NCBI GenBank assembly: GCA_035610365.1
Contig: CM069432.1
Location: 113,975,529-114,039,528 of the forward strand
DNA length: 64,000 nt
Source: Aquatica leii
Taxonomy: Eukaryota > Arthropoda > Insecta > Coleoptera > Lampyridae
Direction of reading: 5' to 3'
Under the pieces are notes generated by a model. It did no database searches. It had not been told where the DNA came from and worked only from the letters and a program-made list of their open reading frames with translations. Positions 37,169-50,318 of the stretch are shown here, piece by piece. Numbering within the stretch: position 1 is the first letter of the stretch; the number at the start of each line of letters is the position of its first letter. The position numbers were made by a program, and so were the translations under genes.

Positions 37169-38149
37169 TGTTCATGCATATAGTAATTGATACTATGATA
37201 TGGTTTTGCGATCGTATTTCACTCATGTTAATTACAAATAATCTTAATTTCTTGATTTCTTTTGTTTGAATTGCTGCAACACGCGCCAATATTTATTTCC
37301 AGGAGATTTCTTTTATTAACACGCTTATATTTGCTAGGCCTGTATGTATCTATGTAATGGAATCTTGAACGTAATTTTCGCTAATTTTCAAAAGTCTGTT
37401 TAACTTAAACATTTGCACACGTGTCAAGGACTTATGACAATACAATTATTTGATAACTTTGCTCCGATGTTATGTCTAGGATTATCAGGATATAGAGAAA
37501 TATATTTAAATAAGTTTCCAGGTTAATAAATGTATTGTATCCACGGAACGACGGCAAATGTCATTCTTCTTTACCGATTTAAATGGTAACGAGTAGGGTA
37601 ATAGTGATGCGTTAGATGAAATGGAAAGGTTACGTAAACATGAATGAAATAAACTTAAATTTATTGCCACACAAAAAATATTCTAAAATTAAAGCTCTTG
37701 ATTATAAATACTCTAGATAATATTTTGAGACTGAAAACTTAGAAATTAAATTATAGTTTTAAAAAACTAAAATACAAACACGCTTTGATAGCAAACCGGA
37801 CTAAAAAGTAGAAAATAATGTAATGTAGTTTCTTACTTTCGCATACAATACCTGTCCTAAATAACTAATTTTTATAGAACGTACCTATTGATTACGATAC
37901 TTCTACAATTATTGTTTTGTTATCCGTTTCCACTTTTTATGTTTTCTTTGATTTTTAGAATGTATTTTATTCTCATATTTGTTTATAGTGGATATTAGTT
38001 TTTTGTACGCACGTGTAGTATATACTTTTGTATATATAAGTTGATATATAGATACTTAATAAATCACTGATGTTTTTTTTATGCATATCTGTGAGTGTAG
38101 GTAAACTTATTTTTACGTGTCACTTAAATTCTGTTTTATTCGTAGGCTT

Positions 38150-38167
38150 GTAGTAGTAGTAGTAGTC
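38150..38167. repeat. (TAG)n microsatellite
   Basis: Five to six TAG units in a row. A short (TTA)n run follows at about 38200-38217. Confidence 0.85.
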
Positions 38168-38482
38168 TTATCTTCTAAAATGTATTTAAATTAGAAATTT
38201 TTATTATTATTATTATTAAGTTAGATTAGTTAAAAAAATGTTTTTGATTTAAAATTGTTGAAACTAACTGAATGCATATGTTTTTACAGTAATACTGTTC
38301 TTATGTTCATTAAATTGGTTTTTTATACTGCAAACATTAAATTGGTGTATAGATTATGTAAAATAGTGGTGACAATCTGTCTACTAAATTATGTTTAGAT
38401 GCTCTTATTTATTACTCTATAATTAGGAAGGTAGTTTACTCGTGTTATAATCTGTAAGTGTATATAATATACAATATTATAT

Positions 38483-39878
38483 TATATACCAAGATTGAGA
38501 AGTGTATGATTATAACCTAAGCGACAGATTAGATCGCGAGACGCGAAGCGTCGAGGGATATAAGTCGCGCAGGTTATAATCATCTTCTCAAGCGTGATCT
38601 ATATACAATTTTTTCTACTACTAGAATTATTAAAACCCTTTTACCTGTTACTACATCAAATTTAAAATTTAAGATGTTAATTTGAATTTAAAAATCAAGT
38701 AAGTGATTATGACAGTTGTCATTAGTTTAATACAATTTTAACGTAATCCGTAATTGTTATTTATAACACAGAAATAAATAGATAACGTAAGTTTTTTGTT
38801 CTAAACTTACTAGAATTGTTTAAAAACATTATTACTTTAAGTAATAATTAATATTAATATTAATAATATTCACATTTAATTAAGCGCAAACTTCAAATAA
38901 CTTACATTTTTAAAATCAAATTATTTTATTTAATAAACGATTTAAGTTAAAAAAAATTAAATAAAATCTCTTGCTCATGGTAAACAGTTTTGTAACCTTT
39001 TTTTCTTTAAAACTGTTATAGAATTATCAGCAAATGCAAATATGTTCATTATTAACCAGTGGTTCATAATGAAATATTATTTAGCTACGCTTAAAAAAGT
39101 ACAACTTCACAACCTACTATTATACGTAATAAAGAAAGCCTATACAACTAACTAGTAGTAGAAAATAGTATATTATATATCAAGGTTGAGAAGTGCATCA
39201 TTATAACCTAAGCGATAGATTATATCGCGAGACGCGAAGCGTCGAGGGATATAAATCCCGCAGGTTATAATGAACTTCTCAACCGTGTTATATATACAAT
39301 TTTTTCCACTACTAGAATTATTAAAACCTTTCTACCTGTTACTAAATCAAATTTAAAATTTAAGATATTAATTTTAAATTAAAAATCAAGTCAGTAATTC
39401 TGACAGTTTTCATTAGTTTAATAGAATTAATTTTGACGTAATTCTTAATTGTGATTTAAAACACAAAAATAAACAGATAACGTAAGTTTTTATTTCTAAA
39501 GTTGTTTAAATTGTTTAAAAACATTATTATTTTAAGGATTGATTATATCTAAAACATATTTAACTCAATAATATTCACATTTAATTAAGCGCGAACTTCA
39601 AATAACTTACTTTTTCAAATCAAATTAATTTATTAATTGAGCGATTTGAAAACTTAAATTAGCATTAAATAAAATCTCTTGCTCTTGGTACGCAGTTTGG
39701 TAAACTTTTTTTCTTTGAAACTGTTGTAGTATTATCAGAAAATGTAAATATGTTCATTATTAACTACTAGTTAATAATGAAATATTATTTACCTGCGCTT
39801 AAAGAAGTACAACTTCACGGCCTTCTATTATACGTAACAATGCAAGCGTATACAACTAGTAGTGGAAAAAATATATTA
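38483..39878. repeat. two diverged copies of a 0.69-kb unit with palindromes
   Basis: Unit 1 starts at 38483 and unit 2 at 39174 (period about 691 bp). They align along their full length with visible divergence. Each begins with an imperfect 120-bp palindrome (38483-38605 and 39174-39297). Its centre is GACGCGAAGCGTC and its outer arms contain TTGAGAAG / CTTCTCAA and TTATAACCT / AGGTTATAA. The remainder of each unit is bounded by TTTTTTCTACTACTAG and CTAGTAGTAGAAAAT (second copy with one change), a terminal inverted repeat. This suggests a MITE beside a foldback element, duplicated together. Confidence 0.8.
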
Positions 39879-42214
39879 TTTTATATTATAAAAACTGATA
39901 TGTTTTATTAATTCAGGAGTTAAATATAAACACGCTTTATGTAGTTATTTTTGATTTTTCGTTTTTCAGGCAATTTTTAAATAATAGTATATTTTTGTAT
40001 ACATATAACTGTTTTATTTTTACGGTATAAATATTAACGAAAATTTTTATATTTGTATAAAATGTTACACCATACATAGAATAGTATCGTATTATATTCA
40101 AACAAAATTGAATAACGGTTTGAAGGTTGAACTATGTTATCTCAACATTTATCTATGTTAGTACTTTACTCAGTCTTAACGTAATAGAATACATGCTTTA
40201 TCTTTAACCCAAACGTATTTGGTACTGAATAATTTCTAAGTTTTGTTTCATAAAGGCCGACTATTATCTCACTAATTTAATGGCATTATTTATATTAGTT
40301 TCTTTATGCATGACATACGGCGACGAATGTTAAGTTTGACGACCCTTAAGACTTTAAGAACAAGTTCAGTTTTGTGCTTGTACACCAAAATAAAATAAAA
40401 TTCTGTATTCGAGGTAATTACATACTACATTTTCTTTTTCTTCCATACGATCTTGTTTAATATTATAATTATTGTTTCGAGATTAAATATATGCAAATGC
40501 AGACATGTAAGCTACAAACCTCCACCAATAAATAACCTTGGCCGAACAATAAATTCCCTTCAACATGTTGGGACGGTAAAATCCATTACCATTACCGTGT
40601 CTGTCAAATTAGTAACACTACATTGTTTTCTAAAGCCAACGAAAAAATAAAGTTTAATCCCAGACATATGCTTATTAGCATTTTAGAAGGGCTTTTTAAA
40701 GCTACATGTCATATCTTGATTATGTCTCGAATATAATTGGATTTCTAAACGGTTAAACGAAAAGAATGGATGTGCATTAAATACAGTATGACATTAAATG
40801 TTAATAGTAACATACTCGACAGGTGAATTAAATTACGAAGTATAATTGATAATAAAAATTGTGATTTAATATTAATGTAGTACTCAACTGTGGTTTATTA
40901 ATTAACTACCCAGATAAAAGTACCAGTTTTATATGCATATAGAATTGAAATGATAGTATTTATGCATTGAATTAGGACCAAAAGCGATTGATTGATTTAA
41001 ACAAAAGTAAATTAATCAATGTTTGGTTTAAAATTTAAGCAGAAATTTTATATTATAAAAAAACTTTTTTTTGAACTAATGTACTATGTAGTTTGTTCTA
41101 CTTCTTGTGTTTATATAATTAATTAACTTTGATGACGCATACTAAATTGTTTATGTAAGCAGTAGTATTATCCCTTTTTTATTGAAAAAGTTTTTTTCTG
41201 CGTTTGATGCGTATCATGTATGATAGAAAATACAAATAATTAATACATTGTTTTTATGTGCTACCTAGAAAAAAAATAATGTGCAATAAAAACTTACTTA
41301 CTTGTGAATAATATCTATGTCTCAAAAAATGTAGTATACAAAAATGTAGAGTGCAGGCAAGTTTCTACGATGTATTATATGATTACATTAAATAATTACA
41401 TAGCGCAAAAAACGTTTAAATGTAAATTTTTGTTTGTTGGCAAAAATGTTTTTTTTGTTCCACATCGCACGGCGCTATAATGGGAAATTTAAAATGTATC
41501 AGGTTCGTTGCTGAAAAATGTTTATTTGATGCATCGAGAAGGATTTGATTTTGCAACATTTATACTTATGTTTACTTTTAATCTCTATTTTTCATAACGC
41601 TCCTATTCAAGTTACAATAAACTTGGCGTTTTTAGAAATACTTTTTTCAGGTTTGGTATAAAATTGCTTACGTTAGTATAAATACACTGAAATGTTATAG
41701 AAACTCTTTGTAAACTCTCTACTAAACATGCATTCTTTTTGAAAACAGCATTTTTAGTTTTATTTTAGTACATACTAGTAAAAGGTTTTTGTATACAATA
41801 CTTTTCAGTCTGTCATTGTGAACGGTAAGAATTATTATTTACATTTTCAAATTGAACAAATACGATTTTCGTTTTATTTATATACGTCTTTTCTCTTTTG
41901 GCATCTTAAAAAATGTTAACGCGAATGACAGTAACTAATTAAAGAATTGCAAATACAATCTTGTTAATGACGATTTCTGGTTTAGAGATTAACGCGTATA
42001 CGTATTGAAATTTGAACCCCTAGACCCCGATGTGATAAATTATTTTTTTAAAGATCCAAATATAAGTAATCGGTAATATGTATTAGAAAAAAATAATATA
42101 ACCGTTATCTGCTGTGAAACATGTATTTATTGGGAAATTAAAACATTCTATTTTGAGTAGAATAAAACTATTAAACTACTCAAGAACCACAAGTATGATT
42201 CTATTGATCCACAT
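39879..42214. other. AT-rich sequence, no gene seen
   Basis: No recognisable exon, RNA or repeat. It could be intron of an upstream part of the PAP2 gene, but I found no exon here. Confidence 0.45.
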
Positions 42215-42250
42215 GCGGTTCGTAAGCCGTAGGTTGCCGACCCTAGCCCT
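42215..42250 (+). mobile_element. hAT terminal fragment
   Basis: The GC-rich block GGTTCGTAAGCCGTAGGTTG followed by CCGACCCTAG resembles the 3' end of hAT elements (…CCGTAGGTTG-CCGACCCCTG). The final CTG-type terminus is degraded and no left end is visible. Confidence 0.5.
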
Positions 42251-42897
42251 AAACAATAATTGCAAAATAAATCGTATTTTCTGTAAACAGATTTTCAATA
42301 GAAAGTGATCTTTTCTGTATTCATTCGTTATCTGATTATCGTCATTTACTCATTTATTGGTAATCTTTAGCTAATTACATAGTTATTTAAATTTTTAATA
42401 TGACAATGATTTTACTGTTCTTGCACAACTTTTAACCACGTAAAATACAACATTGCCAACTCGGGTATTTTTGACTTGACTGATCCGCTTATATGAATAT
42501 GAATGAATATGAAATATGTCGGTATCAGAAAATCTTGTTTTAGAACTGCTTTCTTTGTTATTTTTATTTAAATTAGTTATTACTTTATTGATAGCCATAT
42601 CCATTATTTTTTCAGGTTCATAATTTTCTTTACCGTAAATTGTTGACCAAAACTAAAATTAACGTTTTTAGAACTATATAATTATTACTGATTAGCCCTA
42701 AGAGCGTGGGTAGGGGTACAAACAAGCTTAAAACTTGATCTGGTGGTAATTTATCTAACTAAAGCAAAATTTATTTAAAATTCCGATTCTATTATAATAT
42801 AGGTGTCTTTGGCAAACGTTTAGTTTATTAATTGACGGAAATCTTTGAAACATATATTATATATTTTTAAGCACAATATTGCTGGTACGGTTTAAAG

Positions 42898-43093
42898 CAG
42901 GGGTGGGCAAAAGCCGGCCCGCGGGCCGCATCCGGCCCCTTTGCTTACTTTATCCGGCCCGTTGAAAAATCCCGCAAGCAATTTTTTAATCTCTTTTATG
43001 CGATTTTGTAGAACTCAACAGAATTCCTCCGGCCCGTGAGACATTTTGAAAATTTCATTTTGGCCCGCGCTTAAAAGTATTTGCCCACGCCTG
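42898..43093. mobile_element. 196-bp hAT MITE with intact target duplication
   Basis: Begins CAGGGGTGGGCAAA and ends TTTGCCCACGCCTG, inverted repeats of 14 bp with one mismatch. It is flanked on both sides by the 8-bp duplication GTTTAAAG (42890-42897 and 43094-43101). It is much more GC-rich than its surroundings, with the GGCCCGCGGGCC palindrome typical of hAT termini. It has no coding capacity and would depend on a hAT transposase elsewhere. Confidence 0.95.
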
Positions 43094-43650
43094 GTTTAAA
43101 GAATCAAACTAAACTATTTTTTGTTACCTCTATGTTCAATTACGTTGTTCCAAAAATTGTGTTCTTGCTTTTAAAATCTATAAACAAAGCTCGAGAGAGT
43201 GATTTGAAAGAACCGGCAGCCTATTTATAAATAACAACGATACCATGTCCAGGTAGATTAGAGAATTAATCTATTATAGTTGCACATTCAATTAATTAAA
43301 GAAATTAGCATTAGAATGCTAAGCGACATTACTGTATTAAAAGGTCTTATTAAAAAGATATTGAAAACCCAAAAGTTCAACAAATTTAGCTAAAAAGTTC
43401 TTATAAACGACATATCTGAAAACTATTAAATAGCGTTTAGTGTTCTGGTTTTTTTGGTGTTAATAACTATGCTTATTATATCTCTGATATGCATTTATCA
43501 AAACTAAGTTTCTTAGATGCCCATAGCTTTCTGTTCAAAGATGTTGATCTCGCTTTATTTGTTTGTACTTGATGCATTTTAGTACTGAGAAAATGTGTAG
43601 TTTTGCAATATACATGGCTATATACAATAGCAATATATCGTTCTGTACAC

Positions 43651-43873
43651 CAGTGGCGACTGCTGGCCAATGCCGCAGAAGGGTAATTTAAACATTAAAT
43701 TTTAAAAACGCATTCTTACTTATAAAAGGTTTATATTTCGGTGAATTTATCTATCTTTGCAGTAAGCAAAATGATTATTATAGTTCATAATCTTTTTAAC
43801 ATAAAGTAGCGTAATTTTTAGTATTGTTTTGGATAATCATTGACCCAATGACTTAACGGAGAAACCGCCACTG
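43651..43873. mobile_element. short hAT-like element, CAGTGGCGR family, copy A
   Basis: The 223-bp segment starts CAGTGGCGACTGCTGG and ends ACCGCCACTG. The flanking octamers CTGTACAC and CTTTACAA agree at six of eight positions. The terminal 25-40 bp on each side and some internal blocks (TTATCTATCTT, AGCAAAATGAT) match the 911-bp copy at 51251-52161, so this is an internally deleted relative. Confidence 0.8.
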
Positions 43874-43879
43874 CTTTAC

Positions 43880-46800
43880 AACGAAAGTTGGGTCCCCCCA
43901 TTTAACACAGAGGGTTTGTTACGAGGCCATATCAATAACTTTATTTTTTAAAACGCTCCTTAAACAGTTAAAATGGGAGACAACTGTATTTCCTACCTTA
44001 ACGTTAAGTAATATTTTTATTAATGGCTTCTATTTTGCTTACAACGTCACTTTTAATTATTAAACTGCTTCTAGATGGGTAATTGTTGTAAACAAGTCGA
44101 ATTTATAAATGGTTAAGTTTAGTATTGTATTTTATGGTCTTGTCATGGTTTTGGTGGTGGTTTTTGATTTCACAAAGTTAAGAATATCTTATAAATGTTA
44201 GTATTTAGATATAAAAGGTGTGTACTCTTTGTTAGGTATACTAATTCATTAATACATACATGTTCAAAAATAATCTTCTTTTTCAGAAAAAGTAGGTTTA
44301 TTTAAGGCTCGGTGAAAGAATCATGTACGATCAAAGCTAGTTCTGAAGATGTATTGTTAATATTAATATATCTGATTAATATTGATTTGCGAATTATTTT
44401 TAGATTGACTATAGTTTAGTATCACTTTAAAATTTTAGTTACCTATATTTTATTGTATTAAAAAACGTACCCATTCTAGGAATATTCTGTCATAAACAAT
44501 GATGCAAAGGAATATTGATAAGATTTATGATAAAGGCCAACACAATAACATAGGTTAATGTATAACGAACATAAGAAACAGTTACTACTTAACTGTATAT
44601 CTTTAAGTGTACTTCCAAGTTTTTCAATTCAATAAGTTCTTGGTATTAATTCTTTAAAATACTAGTCTTTGTTAATGAGAGATGAAAAAAATAATATATA
44701 TAGTTTATAGTGTATAAGAAATTCATAGTACTCTCACATCTGCTGTTTATCATATTGGTTTCAGGGAATCATTACATTAATTTTTATTTTAAGAATCACA
44801 TTATATGACAATGTAACATTTTGGCAACCCAATTTGTACAGTATTGAAATAAAAGTAAACATAAGTTATGAACAAGAAATCATTCATAATACAGAAAATT
44901 TTTATATTTTGACTCAAATACAAACAGAACTATAGTTTCCGACGTATTTACATTTTATCTGTAAAGTTTTTAATATAAATTGTATTTCAATCACAATTAT
45001 AATTGCATTATTATATGTCAAAGGTTAAGTGTTGTCCACTGCTTAGTTATCACTTACAAATATTTTATAATCTAATGAAATCACGAGTGCACAATTTGAT
45101 AGTTTATTATTTTTGTTGTTGAAATAAGCAAATATATGATAAATTTCGACAGAAATACAGATAAGGATAACTGTTGAAGGGCAGAGTAAAAAGAGCTTAT
45201 TAAATATTTTGATTGCAGTAATTTTAAAGTAAAAATATTACGTTTACATGTCAGATGAACAAATCCTCGGAATTTTATGGAAATTTTTAAATGAATGTGT
45301 ACGTAATGTTTGATTTAAAACCAGTTTATTGATAATAATACAAATATTTTTATTCTTGCATTTCATTACGTTTGGATAATCTAGGAAGGTATCTGTGAAA
45401 ACTGAACCGAGAAAAATAATTAAACAATAGAATCATAAAGGCAAAAACGTAGAAAACAAATGCATAAATTAAAATAAAATTTTAAAGTAAAACTAAATTA
45501 CGGATATGACTTTTCAATGCATATAGGCTTGATCACAAAAAAAATACTAATAAAAAATTCTAATAGACGTTTACAAAGAAAAATATAACAGTAAATTTGG
45601 AAATTATTAAGAAGGAATAATATACATACATACACGATGAACGAGTTATTAAAACACCTTCAAAACAACAAAAATTGTATACCAAAATATTATAATTACT
45701 GGAAACAAATCGATACGGAATATGCAGGATCTACATATTTCAGCTTTATTACCTAAAGATGTTGAAAGTTGAGCCTATCTAATGCCATATATCAAGAAAA
45801 AGTTTATCAACATTGACTAGCAAGATGGTGTTCAGTTATTTTTTATTGTAACAACTGATTGAATTTACTGCGATTTTAATGCAGTACGTCAGTATAACAG
45901 AACAGCTACAGCAGAAATCGTTCCGCGTTTTTCTGTTTTAGTAACTGTTTTAAAAATATTGGGAAAACGATTGCAAGAAACATGAGTACGAGAATGGCAG
46001 CAATATGATAGGTGACTAGAAAAAAGCTTGAGCTATAATTCTCTCGGTTAAAGAGACGGTCGTTTACTCTGTGAAGACTTGCCAAAAGTAAAACTTTTGT
46101 GGCAAACAGGTGACTGCAACTTGTTCAGCAAAAATTGTTTGTATGATCTTGTTTAGAGATTAAGTACATAATTTCTTTGGTTTGAGTTCTGTGATATAAA
46201 ATTATACAAAAAATGTTTATTTTTTTCTTATTTTAGTGCAAACATATTCCTACTAATTTTCAGTAATTTTAAATGCTTTTGAACACTTAAATCTCGTTTC
46301 TCTTGAAATTGATATGGCAATTGGGAATTATAAAAGGAAAAACTTTGGATTTTGTCTTTATTTTTGTTGTTCTGAAGTATATACAATAACTAAAAAAACG
46401 AGTGCACAAAAAGTAACTAACGTAATTAGATATTAAAGAAGAAGGAAGAAAAGCAAAAAAGTAGATACAGAAACAGAACTTACACCAGAGGTTTTCATTG
46501 TTATATTAGATAACGATACTATGAACAAAACTTAAAAAAAAGCAACCAGTAGTTTTTTAATGTATGTAAATCAAGTTTATAGGGAAAACTAATTTGTAGA
46601 TAAAAGCGCCTACAAATATAAGTTGGCTTTTTCAGTTGTCATCTAACAAAGTTTTCTTATATAAACGCAGGTACTTGACTTTCTGTACGTTGCTGAAGGA
46701 CACGTGCAAAAAGTGAAATTATTTGACTAACAATTGCAGAAAATGAATTATTGCCATTTACACACAAAAGGTTTTCTTTTGCATCTCTATAAATTTTACA

Positions 46801-48700
46801 TTAGAGATGGGTAATAGTGTTACTTCTGTAGAACGTTTCAAAAGAATAACTTTCGAAAAGAACGTTCAGACTAATCAAAATGGTTTCTAAGAAAATTAAA
46901 CATTTTACATATTTTTTTTTTGTGGGAACCAATGGTCCTCGTGGTTCTTACACGCCTGGTACTTCTAAGGACATAAGAGGTTTTTATAATGATTGATAGA
47001 AACGATTAAATAATTTGTTAAAAATAAAGTATTAAGTGTGTCTGTAAGCAAACTAAAATTGACTAATTTTACAGTTCAATTTTAGTGTTCAAAAGGATTG
47101 AATTGAAATATTGACAATTACGTATTGTAACTATCTATTTCGTACCTAATAAAATTGACATTTGAGCACATGAGTGTAATTTAACAAATTAAAAAAGGTT
47201 GCAAAGGAAAAACGTAGGTAAAAATAATATTTTTGTACCTTCTGATGTGTTTAAAAAAAAATTTTGCTTGCTTTATTTGGGACAATTGGTCTTATCGTTG
47301 ACTGAAGAAATCAACGGTCTTATGAAGTCATCACTCGGTAGAGTTCTCTCGCAATGCGAATACTAATACGCTATCTCATACGCAACGATAAGACGTCGAT
47401 TGAAATGTAATCTGGTATGTTTTCAGTACAAGCCAAGTAGGATAGATATAAAGGAGGGATAGATGCCTATATTCGTTGGAAAAAATTTTAAGCTCGGAAG
47501 GGGAAAGCAATGTTTGGGTAGAGACAAATTACAAATAGCTACCAATTAAACATCAGCTGTTTTAAAGATGTCAACATATTTACCTAATTAAACAGGCTTT
47601 TGTTTAAAAGTACAACCGTCGCGTAAAATATGAATTTTACATCTAATGTTTGGTATCATTAATATGAGTGGAAGATAATCAATACAAAAATAAGTGTTTT
47701 TGTTTGTAAAAAAGTTTCTCTGCGAGTTTTTACTGTGTAAAAGCTTAAGGTAGGAAAAGCATTGTAGATCTAGTTTTAAACACTTCATTTTAAAGTGTAT
47801 ACTATAAATTGACATGTCGAATAAAGTTAAGTGTAGCATTTGAATTTACAAGTAATTTCATTATTCATAAACAATATTTTTTAAAAAGCTTATAGTAAAG
47901 ACGTTGTACATATTTAAGATGGCATCTGTGACATACTGGGATAAAATGAATCGCTCATCGAAGCGTACTTCACGTAACATTAATGACAAAACTTCCGAAG
48001 GATAAGTTTTCAAGCATCGGTTATATGCATATATTTGCAATAATATAATTATTTGCGACTAAATAATACTAATTTGTTATACATTTGCCGGTTTTATTTT
48101 AACTGGTACACAACTCCTTTTTTGGCCAAAGCAGTCGAGTTATGGTATTATGCGAAACAAACTCTCGATACATACGTAGGAATGAAAGTTAACATATTGC
48201 AATGTAAATCCCAAAACTATAAGTATAAGTAATTATTAGAGGTCAGATTACTACTCACTTATGAAAACTCAAGGTATCGATTATATTTTCTTCTTTTTTA
48301 GTTCTCACCATTATACAAAAAACTAAATACTACTAAAAGAAAATAGTAAACGCAGTACATTAAATTAACGTAAAATATGAGTTTAAAAGCATAAATAAGA
48401 TGAAATTACAATGACAAATTATACTATTTCAAGCAACTTCAGTAAAGTTGCTTATTGTCTTGTGAAAAATAAATACAATATTTATTAAAAGCTGTTAGAA
48501 AATTTGAATCGTTAATAGGGCAAACTTATTTATATGGGTATAAATTTGTTTTACAACGCAACTTAAAGAATTTCTTTACACCACTAATGATGTTTCCCAA
48601 AATGAACGTTGATAAGAGTAAATAATAAGACTGTGTTTTTGTTGGCGTTTGTTGCGTTATCTATCCGTTACGCACATCGATAACTTCTATTTTTATTTCA
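43880..48700. other. AT-rich sequence, no gene seen
   Basis: No exon of the PAP2 N-terminus or other gene recognised. A 12-bp perfect inverted repeat (GTCTTATCGTTG at 47289-47300, CAACGATAAGAC at 47383-47394) brackets about 80 bp. The frame at 47588-47839 (minus) is unrecognised. Confidence 0.45.
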
Positions 48701-48730
48701 GCTACAAGAGTTGACAAACTCGGCCACCTT

Positions 48731-48780
48731 GGTTGCTAATGGTGTGACAATTATCTTTGTGTACATCTCCATTAGCAACT
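48731..48780 (+). other. hairpin after a splice-acceptor-like site
   Basis: GTTGCTAATGG (48732-48742) is followed 26 bases later by its exact complement CCATTAGCAAC (48769-48779), with wobble pairs extending outward. It lies shortly after a TTTTATTTCAG acceptor-like site at 48702-48712. The frame behind that site stays open only about 24 codons. It may be a small structured RNA, a decoy or terminal exon, or chance. Confidence 0.35.
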
Positions 48781-49836
48781 GCAGATGAAAAAATAACATC
48801 TCAATTCATTCAAAATTTAGAGCTTTTCAAACTGCAATAATTCACAAATTGTCTTTTGTTGTAAAGTATATTTCAAGCGCCGCTCGTTATTATTGATTTT
48901 TCCAAATTGCTTAATTTTTGTTATTGTTTTACTGTTCTATTTTGTGCTATATAAACCTGCGTATTGTATTGATAATTGAATTGTAAAACGCGTTATATTA
49001 CCAGAAATTCCATGTCGATAATTTTACGAATCACTGCCAGTTTTGATGTAATTAAATATGGCGAAATAAAGATTCATCAAACCAAACCGTTGGCGTTGTT
49101 AGCACGTCTTTGCTTCAACTCAATATGCATTTCGAATAATATATTAATTGTTACATTTACTAACATTTCTTTCAAATATGCATTTTCCAATATCTCTTTT
49201 TTGCATGCATTTGTATTTTGGACCTACTAGTTCAATGCCGAATCCGAACGGCAGAGAGAGATGTTGCAGATAATACATTTTAAGTAACCGTAAATACAGT
49301 TAGTCAAATAAGATACTCTTGTGTCAAAACAACTGCTCTAATTTTTGTCATGAGAACTAAAGCATTTGCTTTGGTTTAATAAATTTTAAATTTATATAAA
49401 TAATAAAAGAAATAATTTTTTTTAAATTACCATTTCAAAATGTTTGTCTGTGATAAGAATTACATTTCTCTCAATGTATATCATATATAAAACGTTTATG
49501 TCAAAAACAAATTTTTAATTAATATATTTTGTAAAATATCTTTTACGGAGTAAAGCTTATAGAAATTTGTATGTAATAATTAGATTTACTATTTGACACC
49601 ACAAAATACACAAAAACGTTATTTAAATTAATTTATCAATTAATTTTTGCTTTTATTTGAAATTTTGTTTAACAAAGGTAACAGTTGATATAACTGTATG
49701 ATACGTTCTTTGCTTATAATTATAGTTATTCTTACTAAACCTTGTTGATCCGTTTTTGCCATATTTTGTGAAACTATACTTATACTTATATTGTAATTAC
49801 ATGTAAGTACACGCTATTTACTATTTATTTTTGTAG

Positions 49837-50150
49837 ATGCTCGTCACTGAATTTTGCAATTACTTCTATAATGATAGAAAACGAGAATTTACGATTTTGG
49901 GTTATAGAATGCCTTCGTGGGTATGGAACGCATATTGCGTTATTGGAGTATTTCTTTTTGGCACAGCTTGTTCCCAGTTAACTACTGACATAATGAAGTA
50001 TACTATCGGTCGATTAAGACCGCATTTTTATACAGTGTGCATTCCAAGCGTCAACTGTACTGATCCTAAAAATTTCTACATATATCACGAAGAATTTCAC
50101 TGCACCAATTCTTTGTATACGGATACGAAACGAATTTTGAAAGAAATGAG
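49837..50150 (+). CDS. lipid phosphate phosphatase (wunen/PAP2), internal exon A
   Basis: The exon follows a TTTATTTTTGTAG acceptor and ends at ATGAG/GTTTGT. It encodes about 104 residues beginning [10 protein letters not shown], probably not the true start because family members have further N-terminal membrane segments. Visible are a membrane helix ([20 protein letters not shown]), the family hallmark [11 protein letters not shown], catalytic motif 1 KYTIGRLRP (K-x6-RP, residues 54-62) and the cysteine-bearing extracellular loop (VCIPSVNC and EFHCTNS). Members dephosphorylate lipid phosphates such as LPA and S1P at the outer face of the plasma membrane. In Drosophila wunen guides germ cells. 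Similarity to wunen is strong throughout. Confidence 0.9.
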
Positions 50151-50202
50151 GTTTGTTTGTATACAATTCAAAACATTTGCGCTAATTTATAAGCTTTTTC
50201 AG

Positions 50203-50260
50203 ATTATCGTTTCCATCAGGACATTCTTCATTTTCAATGTACACTATGTTATATTTTGCA
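50203..50260 (+). CDS. wunen/PAP2 internal exon B (PSGH motif)
   Basis: A 58-bp exon flanked by TTTTTCAG and GTATGT. Spliced to exon A across a 52-bp intron it completes an Arg codon and reads [23 protein letters not shown] is catalytic motif 2, whose histidine is the acid/base residue of the PAP2 phosphatases. It ends in phase 0. Confidence 0.9.
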
Positions 50261-50318
50261 GTATGTATTTATTTATTTTTATTACTTAATGAAGTTACTT
50301 TTGTTTAATATTTTACAG

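Noticed and set aside
40453..40650. Plus-strand 65-residue frame upstream of the PAP2 gene as a missing N-terminal exon
   Set aside because: It lacks the expected membrane helix and the FFC-D-like motif, and has no clear splice sites.
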